In this document: positions 1 through 5,060 of the stretch, piece after piece
How the letters are laid out: each line of letters begins with the position of its first letter
How positions within the stretch are numbered: the first letter of the stretch is position 1
Source of the DNA: Elusimicrobiota bacterium
GTDB taxonomy: Bacteria; Elusimicrobiota; Elusimicrobia; UBA1565; UBA9628
Length of the DNA: 5,060 bases
Assembly: GCA_028865585.1 (NCBI GenBank)
Contig: JAGWJU010000110.1
Coordinates: 1-5,060 of the forward strand
Direction of reading: 5' to 3'
The notes under the pieces: generated by a model
Seen by the model: only the letters and a program-made list of their open reading frames with translations
What the model was told of the DNA's origin: nothing
Database searches by the model: none
Translations under genes and position numbers: made by a program

Positions 1-749
1 CGGCCTCCGTTCCTATCCGCTTTTCGGACCAGCGCCCGCAAAACGGCATCGGCCCTGGCTTTCACCGGCGGTGGAGCGTCATCGCGGATTGTGGCGGCCC
101 AGGCGTTCTTGAAGCCGCCTGCCTTTTTGATTTGACGGCACAGGCTGCGCATGGTCTCGAGCCAGATATTATTTTCGGGCCTGTCAACCGGGCCGTGCCC
201 GACCAGAATGACGGTTTCCTTCGAAGGATCGCGGCTGAGCGCCTTTGCCCGAGCAATGAGGATGCCCGCGACCAGCGGGTCATCGTCCAAAGCAGGCGTC
301 ATAACCAGCTTCGCGTGAATCGCGACTTGCTTGCGAGGGTCAAAGTCCATGCCGGCCATATGCAGCACCATCGGGGGGAGCCTCTTCATTGCCTTGATGA
401 AAACCATCGATGGCGCCGCTCTGAGGTGCAGGGCGTAGCGGGTTTGGTCCATGACCGAGGAGTGGGAGTTGATGAAGAGCGGCACTACGGCAATGCGCTT
501 GAGGCCGCGGGCCTCGAGTCGGTCGATGCCCGCCTGCATGGCGTCCGGCGCGGCCATGCCGAAGGCGACTTCGGCAGGCACGCGCTTGTTGACGGCGTCG
601 CGGACGGCGTAGACTTGGGAGTCCCACTCTCTCCCGGCGCCGTGAGCGAGGATTAAAATTCCGTACGGAGTGCGGCTGCGGGCAGGCTTTGCAGGAGGAG
701 CGGCGCGCGCCGGAAGCGAAAGGGCCAGCAGGAGCGGAAAGAGGGACAT
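1..749 (-). CDS. Exported CbiX/SirB-type chelatase-family protein, 3' end beyond window
   Basis: I translated this frame by hand: 249 codons are open from ATG at 749 to the left edge with no stop, so the C-terminus is missing. Residues 1-16 (MSLFPLLLALSLPARA) look like a signal peptide with an A-R-A cleavage site, though without a basic n-region; a Pro/Ala/Arg-rich linker follows. The mature part shows two chelatase-like repeats. The first has LILAHGAG (His36) and VPLFINSHS (His96), spaced 60 residues as in CbiX/SirB, where two histidines bind the metal. The second has ILVGHG (His185); its partner histidine would fall just past the window. Family members insert Co or Fe into sirohydrochlorin in the cytoplasm, so export is unusual and the true substrate is unknown. 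The ATG overlaps the hemA stop (TAATG), with no clear Shine-Dalgarno, which suggests translational coupling. No other ATG, GTG or TTG lies between the signal peptide and the first repeat, so the exported form is the natural reading. Family call fairly sure; function inferred. Confidence 0.85.
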   Translation of the reverse strand, partial: MSLFPLLLALSLPARAAPPAKPARSRTPYGILILAHGAGREWDSQVYAVRDAVNKRVPAEVAFGMAAPDAMQAGIDRLEARGLKRIAVVPLFINSHSSVMDQTRYALHLRAAPSMVFIKAMKRLPPMVLHMAGMDFDPRKQVAIHAKLVMTPALDDDPLVAGILIARAKALSRDPSKETVILVGHGPVDRPENNIWLETMRSLCRQIKKAGGFKNAWAATIRDDAPPPVKARADAVLRALVRKADRNGG

Positions 750-1816
750 TAAGCTTTGGAGGGCGCGGGAACGTCGGAATGCTTGAAGCTCGCTTCTTGC
801 CCGCTGCCCAGGGATTTTTCCCAAAGCGAGAACTCCCGGCTTTTCTCGGCTACGATTTCGCGCGCCCTGGAGAGCTCAACGCCGCGTTTCGTCATGTTGT
901 CGGCGACGACGGATTCCAAGTCCTCGAGGCGGTAGACGTAGACGTGATCGATGCCGTGCGCCGATTCCTCGACGTTCCGGGGCATCGCGATGTCCAGGAT
1001 GAAAAGGGAGCGGCCTTGCCGGGTCTTCGCGGCTTGGCGGATCATGTCGGTGGTCAGGACGGGGCGCTCGGCGGAGGTCGACGCGATGACGATGTCGGCG
1101 CGCTCCAGGGCCGAGGGGAGCTCTTCCCAGGGCGCGGCTTCCGCCAAGAATTGAGCCGCGAGCGCGCGGGCCTTCTCCCAAGTCCTGTTGACGACGGTCA
1201 GGCGCAGGATTTTCTGGCTGACGAGGTGGCGCGCGGTCGTTTCGGCCATGGAGCCGGCGCCGACGATCAGAGCCGTGGCGCTCTGCAGTCCGCCGAAGAT
1301 GGTCTGGGCCAGCTGTACGGAAACCGAGGCGACCGAGGTCTGGCCGATGGCCACGCCCGTTTCGCTGCGGACCTTCTTGCCGACGTAAAGCGCCCGCTGG
1401 AACAAGACGTTGAAGTACTTGCCGGTCATCGCGGCGGCGCGCGCCGCCTCATAAGCTTCCTTGACCTGGCCCAGGATCTCGGTTTCGCCGACGACCAAGG
1501 AGTCGAGCCCGGAGGCGACTTCAAAAAGGTGTTTGACGGCCGACTCGCCGCTGTAGCGGTAGGCGTGCTTTGAGATGGGCGAGCCCGAAACCTGCTCGAG
1601 CCACGCCGTGATGCGCGCATCCTGGACGGAGTCGCCTTCCGGGGTCCGGAAGTAGACCTCAAAGCGGTTGCAGGTGGACAAAACGGTCGCCTCCGATGTC
1701 CCTTCGGCTTTGATTCTCTTGGCCAATTCCGAGGCGGACAACAGCGCCAGCCGCTCTCTGATGTCTAGCGGGGCGCTCTTATGGTTGAGGCCCAGGACGG
1801 CCAAGCTTTGTTCCAT
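749..1816 (-). CDS. hemA: Glutamyl-tRNA reductase lacking the C-terminal dimerisation domain
   Basis: HemA reduces glutamyl-tRNA(Glu) with NADPH to glutamate-1-semialdehyde, the first committed step of C5-pathway tetrapyrrole synthesis in the cytoplasm. The 355-residue product begins with the family signature LGLNHKSAPLDIRERLALL (residues 8-26). The catalytic cysteine is Cys49 in STCNRFEVY; Phe52 replaces the more usual Thr or Val. GETEILGQVKEAY (110-122) is another hallmark. The NADPH-binding Rossmann fold starts at IVGAGSMAE (184-192), with VVNRT at 208-212 and LDIAMPRNVE at 274-283. The spinal helix (about 300-335) is present, but the protein then ends in a short polar tail (GSGQEASFKHSDVPAPSKA). 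Usual length is about 420 residues, so the C-terminal dimerisation domain is absent. The ATG at 1816 is chosen because homology starts there; the frame stays open upstream only inside ccsA. It lies 23 bp after the ccsA stop without a good Shine-Dalgarno, and its TAA overlaps the next gene's ATG. Identification is secure. Confidence 0.96.
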   Translation of the reverse strand: MEQSLAVLGLNHKSAPLDIRERLALLSASELAKRIKAEGTSEATVLSTCNRFEVYFRTPEGDSVQDARITAWLEQVSGSPISKHAYRYSGESAVKHLFEVASGLDSLVVGETEILGQVKEAYEAARAAAMTGKYFNVLFQRALYVGKKVRSETGVAIGQTSVASVSVQLAQTIFGGLQSATALIVGAGSMAETTARHLVSQKILRLTVVNRTWEKARALAAQFLAEAAPWEELPSALERADIVIASTSAERPVLTTDMIRQAAKTRQGRSLFILDIAMPRNVEESAHGIDHVYVYRLEDLESVVADNMTKRGVELSRAREIVAEKSREFSLWEKSLGSGQEASFKHSDVPAPSKA

Positions 1817-1839
1817 GACGCGGGCGGCCGTTCTCGCGC

Positions 1840-2694
1840 TCAGCCCCCTCCGGAGAGGTAGCCGTGGAGCGGGCTGAGGAAGTTGACGCCGAGGAACGTA
1901 AAGAGCACGCAGGCGAATCCCACCATGGAAACATAAACCGCTTTCTTGCCGCGCAGTCCTTTGACGAAGCGCATGTGCAGGTAGCCGGCGTAGACCAAGG
2001 CGGTGATGAGCGCCCAGGTCTCCTTCGGGTCCCATCCCCAGAAGCGGCCCCAGGCGCTGTAGGCCCAAATGCCGCCCATGATGATGCCCACGGTCAGCAC
2101 CGGGAAGGCCCAGACGATGATCCGGTAGTTGAGGTTGTCGAGCTCCTCGATGGAGGGCAGGCGGTAGCACAACTCGCTCGGTTTGCGGGATTTGATCTGG
2201 TGCTCCTGGATGAGAAGGGCCACGCCCACGCCGAAGGCGTTGCCGAAGGCCGCGTAGGCGGTCATGAGACTTACGGGGTGGATGTTGATCCAGTAGTTTT
2301 GCAGGGCCGGAACCAACCCTTCCACGGCCGGGTTTGCGAAGATGAGCGCCGATCCGGTGCCGATGGCGGCCCAGGGGAGGACGAAAGCGCCCAGAATGCC
2401 CAGTTGGTGGCGGCTTTCGATGGCGAAGAACACCGCCACGGTGGCCAGGGACAGGAATGAGAGCGCGCCAAAGAAGGAGTTAATGGGGAAGTAGTACCGG
2501 TTGTCCGGGATCTTCCAGAAATAATGCATGCCGAAGCCGAAGCTCGCCAAGTGCAGGGCCAAGCCGGCCCCGACCAGGCGGAACATCCAGCGGCTCCACT
2601 TGTCGTCCTTGTTGTACAAGTAGACGAAGGCCGCAGTCGCGGCCAAAGAGTAGAAAGCCCACGCTCCTTTGAGGAAGAGCACCTCGTAGTTCAT
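1840..2694 (-). CDS. ccsA: System II cytochrome c synthase subunit CcsA (CcsB/ResC), WWD-domain heme protein
   Basis: This polytopic membrane protein pairs with ResB to deliver heme to the outer face of the membrane and ligate it to CXXCH motifs of apocytochromes c. It has 284 residues, normal for the family, with about eight hydrophobic segments (roughly 8-27, 37-57, 71-92, 98-118, 136-163, 191-212, 226-242, 253-273). The diagnostic tryptophan-rich WWD motif is WGRFWGWDPKETW (215-227), the external heme-binding site. Candidate heme-ligating histidines are His48 in the second segment, His139 in WINIHPVSLM, and His277 near the C-terminus in NFLSPLHGY, where relatives usually read LHSY. The naming is confused in databases: the same protein is called CcsA, CcsB or ResC. 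It starts 1 bp after the resB stop (TGAGATG) and has a strong GGAGG Shine-Dalgarno 9 bases upstream, so it is surely co-transcribed with resB. Very secure identification. Confidence 0.97.
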   Translation of the reverse strand: MNYEVLFLKGAWAFYSLAATAAFVYLYNKDDKWSRWMFRLVGAGLALHLASFGFGMHYFWKIPDNRYYFPINSFFGALSFLSLATVAVFFAIESRHQLGILGAFVLPWAAIGTGSALIFANPAVEGLVPALQNYWINIHPVSLMTAYAAFGNAFGVGVALLIQEHQIKSRKPSELCYRLPSIEELDNLNYRIIVWAFPVLTVGIIMGGIWAYSAWGRFWGWDPKETWALITALVYAGYLHMRFVKGLRGKKAVYVSMVGFACVLFTFLGVNFLSPLHGYLSGGG

Positions 2695-2695
2695 C

Positions 2696-4207
2696 TCAAG
2701 AAACCTCCACGATCGGATTTTCCGTCAGTTGAAAGTTATCCTCGGACTTAAGCTCCGCGCGCAGCGACTTCGCCAGGCCTCTGAACTCGGCCTCGTATTC
2801 GCGCACGCCGCGCGAGCTCCAGGCGCCGAGGTTGACGCGGCAAGTTCCGGATCCTGAGGACTCCAGCAGCACCCATATCCTCCGGCGGTGCATGTAAAAG
2901 AGCGCGATCATGCCCAGGAGCCACATGATGGCGCCCAGGACGACGATGGGAAAGCCGGGATCGTAGGCGACTTGGATGCCTGAAAAGAGAATCGGATCTA
3001 TGCCGGCCAATTGGAAGGGCGGCGAAGGGGCGTGGGTCAACTGTCCGTTGGCGTCCTCGGTAAAGCACAAATCCGAATAGTTTTTAAGAAGCCAGAGCGG
3101 CGAAGTCTGGTGGGGGCCTACGCTGAACATCAGGCGCACGGCCGGGTTCTTCAAGTCCAGGGACGCGGTGTCCGCCTGCCCGTCCGTGATGGTGAAGTTG
3201 GGCAGCATCATGTCGGCCTCGACGGTGAAGGGCGTCCCTGGAATTTTGACGGGCACCCGCTGCGGCAGCTTGAGCGTCTCTTTGCCCAGCTTCAAGGTGA
3301 CGCTGCGGAACATGCCGCCCGCGCCCCAGGACGCCTGGTAGAAGCGGACGCCGTGGACATCCAGCGGATGATTCACGCGGATGATCTTCTGGCCTAGGAG
3401 CTGGTCGCCTGTCATCACGCGGGCGTTCGAGGCGAAAAGCTTGGGGTCCATGGTGCCCTTGTAGTACTCGATGGTGAACTTGTCGACGTAAACGTCGACG
3501 GGTTCTTTCATGCTCCAGGGGTGGCCCCAGAAGAGCTGTTCGACCCTCTGCACGAACGAACGGGGGTCGAACATGTGCTGCATGCGCCGCGATCCGCCTT
3601 CGAGCACCGGGACCATCTCCACGAAGCCGAAGACGCTGCGGATCATGGCCCCGATCAGGATGACGACCAGGCCGATGTGGGCGAAATAAGACCCCCAGCG
3701 CTGGATTCGGTGCTTGGTGGCGGCAAAGGCTCCGGCCTGGCCCGGCAGGAAAAACTCTTCCTTGACGTGGTAGCCCTCGCGTCTGAGATGTCCGCGCGCC
3801 GCGCGCGAAGCGTCGTCAAACCCCATCTTGGATCCGAAAAACGCCTGGAAGGGCTTGAGCTTTAACGCGGCTTCCTTTTTGTCCAGGTGCTTCTCCAAAT
3901 CCTCCTCGTCGGTCAGTTCGGGGGGAAGGGACACGATGCCGACGTCGGGCGGCTTGTTCCAAAGCTTGCAGAGCACGATGTCCACGGCCATCAGGGCTAG
4001 GATGCTCATGAACCACCAGCTGTGATAAAGGTCGAACATTCCGAAGAAGCTGAAGAACTTGGTCCACCAGGGATGCGCCTGCATGAAGGCGTTGGCTTTT
4101 TGCGGCTCCTGGCCGAGTTGGGGCAGGATGGTGCCGACGGCGGCGAAGAAGGCGATGAGGGAGCCCAGGAAAATATTAAAGCGGATGGAGCGCAGGATGC
4201 GTGTCAT
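2696..4207 (-). CDS. resB: Cytochrome c biogenesis protein ResB (Ccs1)
   Basis: ResB is the partner of CcsA in the System II cytochrome c synthase; the complex holds heme and apocytochrome together outside the cytoplasmic membrane. The 503-residue product has the family layout. Membrane segment 1 (about 11-29) contains VGTILPQ; segment 2 (about 58-80) follows FGMFDLYHSWWF; a cytoplasmic loop of about 90 residues follows; segment 3 (171-193) reads RWGSYFAHIGLVVILIGA with the conserved His177. A large extracytoplasmic domain (about 194-417) includes FTIEYYKG (244-251) and VNHPLDVHGVRFYQASWG (278-295). Segment 4 (418-438) leads into YMHRRRIWVLL (438-448) and a cytoplasmic tail of the usual type. 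The start is certain within one codon because an in-frame TAA directly abuts the ATG at 4207. No Shine-Dalgarno is visible there. The gene follows a 59 bp spacer with a candidate promoter and is 1 bp from ccsA. Very secure identification. Confidence 0.97.
   Translation of the reverse strand: MTRILRSIRFNIFLGSLIAFFAAVGTILPQLGQEPQKANAFMQAHPWWTKFFSFFGMFDLYHSWWFMSILALMAVDIVLCKLWNKPPDVGIVSLPPELTDEEDLEKHLDKKEAALKLKPFQAFFGSKMGFDDASRAARGHLRREGYHVKEEFFLPGQAGAFAATKHRIQRWGSYFAHIGLVVILIGAMIRSVFGFVEMVPVLEGGSRRMQHMFDPRSFVQRVEQLFWGHPWSMKEPVDVYVDKFTIEYYKGTMDPKLFASNARVMTGDQLLGQKIIRVNHPLDVHGVRFYQASWGAGGMFRSVTLKLGKETLKLPQRVPVKIPGTPFTVEADMMLPNFTITDGQADTASLDLKNPAVRLMFSVGPHQTSPLWLLKNYSDLCFTEDANGQLTHAPSPPFQLAGIDPILFSGIQVAYDPGFPIVVLGAIMWLLGMIALFYMHRRRIWVLLESSGSGTCRVNLGAWSSRGVREYEAEFRGLAKSLRAELKSEDNFQLTENPIVEVS
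2704..2708 (-). promoter_or_regulatory. Strong Shine-Dalgarno site of ccsA
   Basis: GGAGG on the minus strand sits 9 bases before the ccsA ATG (2694) and lies inside the last codons of resB. It fixes the ccsA start and allows independent ribosome loading. It is the only near-consensus ribosome binding site seen before the five starts in the window, which suggests CcsA may be translated at least as well as its upstream partner. Confidence 0.85.
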
Positions 4208-4222
4208 TTAAGGCTTGAGGAT

Positions 4223-4251
4223 ATTCTACTCTTTTGAGCCCGGTTTGTCCC
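4223..4251 (-). promoter_or_regulatory. Candidate sigma-70-type promoter for the resB-ccsA-hemA-chelatase operon
   Basis: The 59 bp spacer 4208-4266 is the only real intergenic gap. On the minus strand it holds TAGAAT (4228-4223, five of six matches to TATAAT) preceded by GGGACA (4251-4246, four of six matches to TTGACA), with exactly 17 bases between. Transcription would start near 4216, leaving a leader of about 8 bases before the resB ATG. That is close to leaderless and fits the missing Shine-Dalgarno. A single match of this quality can arise by chance, and the phylum's promoter consensus is unknown. No terminator hairpin with a T-run is seen in the spacer, so read-through from the upstream gene is also possible. 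Confidence 0.4.
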
Positions 4252-4266
4252 GATCGAGGGGCGCCG

Positions 4267-5060
4267 CTAGGAAATCATGAAGCTCCAGGCGGCGAAGCGC
4301 CCGGAGTGCGACAGCGAGACTCCCCAGTCCTGGGGTTTGCCGCCCCGGAGAACTTTGGGCGCTCCGCCCTCATCGGCGAACGCCAGCAGTGAGGGCGAGG
4401 AGATTTCGTCCGAGGATTCGGCGATGAACTCCAGACATTTTTCTCGGGCGAACTCGTGGGGATCTTCCCCCGCGGGAACTTCCGCCACCTCCCACAAGAC
4501 GTCGCCCGGCGTCTCGTCGTCGCCGATGAAGCCCCCGCGCAGGACCGCGACGCAGTGGATTTTGTCCTCGTCCTCGTGCGTGAAGCGGATGTCAAAGCGC
4601 GCGCCCGTGGGCAAATGGACGATGCGCTTGCGGAACAAGTCGGCTTCCAGCATCCGGAAGGCCCCGGACGGAGTCTGGATGCCGGACTGCGCCAGGGCTT
4701 TGTGCGCGGCTTCCTTGGCCGCGATGAACTTGCAGACCTCGGCGAAGCGCTTGAGTCCCGGCGGGACGGCCTCAAGCGCGGCCATCTCGCGGGGGGTGAG
4801 GTGACGCGCGGTCCACTCGGGGTCAACGTCTCCGCTTTCGGCGTCGAAATGCTCCGTCAGGCGGGGGGACTTTAAGTCCAGCATGTCGTTGCCGCCGCAG
4901 TTCTTGGGAAGGGCGCTTGCTGCGAACCATTCTTCCTGCAGTTCGGCCAGAGCGTCGAAAAGCCGCTGCGCGACGGCGCGGGGCGTCGTTTCTCCCGGCA
5001 AGACGGCGGGAATAAGCGTGCCATAGGAGCGAAAAGTTTCCCCGCGCCGGGGCAGGGCCG
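4267..5060 (-). CDS. Phosphopantetheinyl-transferase-like protein, 5' end beyond window
   Basis: Phosphopantetheinyl transferases move the 4'-phosphopantetheine arm of coenzyme A onto a serine of acyl or peptidyl carrier proteins. The frame is open from the right edge to TAG at 4267 and its codons look coding throughout, so the true start may lie outside. Internal candidates are TTG at 5001 (244 residues) and ATG at 4884 (205 residues). Counting from 5001, the family-like parts are MLDLKS (40-45; Asp42 could match the metal-binding Asp of AcpS), LTPREMAAL (68-76), FIAAKEAAHKAL (92-103, the Lys-Glu-Ala motif with a magnesium-ligand Glu), and the C-terminal GKPQDWGVSLSHSGRFAAW (221-239). The order Asp, KEA, then SLSH is that of AcpS, but about 130 residues separate the last two, against about 50 in AcpS. 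The region before residue 40 is unassigned and could be the tail of a fused domain. It precedes the heme genes by 59 bp with no evident functional link. Gene certain; function moderately sure. Confidence 0.68.
   Translation of the reverse strand, partial: ALPRRGETFRSYGTLIPAVLPGETTPRAVAQRLFDALAELQEEWFAASALPKNCGGNDMLDLKSPRLTEHFDAESGDVDPEWTARHLTPREMAALEAVPPGLKRFAEVCKFIAAKEAAHKALAQSGIQTPSGAFRMLEADLFRKRIVHLPTGARFDIRFTHEDEDKIHCVAVLRGGFIGDDETPGDVLWEVAEVPAGEDPHEFAREKCLEFIAESSDEISSPSLLAFADEGGAPKVLRGGKPQDWGVSLSHSGRFAAWSFMIS

Noticed and set aside
340..627. Minus-strand 95-codon frame in the left end
   Set aside because: It is a frame-shifted, arginine-rich shadow of the chelatase-like gene, which reads in another minus frame through the window edge.
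132..656. Plus-strand open frame of 174 codons in the left end
   Set aside because: The minus strand here encodes the CbiX-like protein with clear HG motifs; the plus-strand product shows no family features.
689..1573. Long plus-strand open frame of 294 codons opposite hemA
   Set aside because: It is the mirror of hemA in GC-rich DNA, low in complexity with no recognisable motif, while the opposite strand encodes unmistakable glutamyl-tRNA reductase.
1817..2170. N-terminal extension of the hemA frame back to 2170
   Set aside because: It runs inside ccsA and gives an arginine-rich, unstructured sequence. GluTR homology begins at the ATG at 1816.
1864..2460. Plus-strand open frame of 198 codons opposite ccsA
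   Set aside because: Composition is an antisense artefact of a hydrophobic protein in GC-rich DNA; ccsA on the other strand has the WWD motif.
4208..4266. Possible terminator after the PPTase-like gene
   Set aside because: Short inverted repeats exist (around CCCTCGATCGGG and CTCAAAAGAG), but the stems are only a few base pairs and no T-run follows.
1..5060. CRISPR arrays, insertion sequences, tRNA or rRNA genes, riboswitches
   Set aside because: No direct repeat array, transposase, terminal inverted repeats, or RNA gene signature was seen, and the genes leave almost no space for them.

Overview
The window is about 5 kb of GC-rich, gene-dense bacterial DNA. All five recognisable genes lie on the minus strand, so the transcription order runs from right to left. 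Gaps between genes are tiny or negative. Only one spacer exceeds 25 bases (59 bp, positions 4208-4266), and no gene-free stretch reaches 300 bases.

In transcription order: (1) 5060-4267, a gene open at the window's right edge whose C-terminal part resembles a 4'-phosphopantetheinyl transferase; (2) 4207-2696, resB/ccs1, and (3) 2694-1840, ccsA (also called ccsB or resC), the two membrane subunits of the System II cytochrome c synthase; (4) 1816-749, hemA, glutamyl-tRNA reductase, which commits glutamyl-tRNA to tetrapyrrole (heme) synthesis; (5) 749 to the left edge, a CbiX/SirB-type chelatase-family protein with an apparent signal peptide, running off the window. Gene 5 has no stop codon inside the window, so it is easily missed by an ORF search.

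Functionally, genes 2-5 form a heme and cytochrome c block. HemA opens the C5 route to heme, and ResB-CcsA moves heme across the cytoplasmic membrane and attaches it to apocytochromes c. The exported chelatase-like protein overlaps the hemA stop codon, so it is probably translationally coupled to hemA. resB and ccsA are 1 bp apart and ccsA has a strong Shine-Dalgarno site. A plausible sigma-70-type promoter lies just before resB.

The organism is a bacterium with System II cytochrome c maturation and C5-pathway heme synthesis. The resB-ccsA-hemA order is familiar from Deltaproteobacteria-like, acidobacterial and related diderm lineages. I cannot fix the phylum from sequence alone. The main oddities are a HemA that lacks the C-terminal dimerisation domain, an exported two-domain CbiX-like protein coupled to it, and a phosphopantetheinyl-transferase-like protein with an unusual motif order and spacing.
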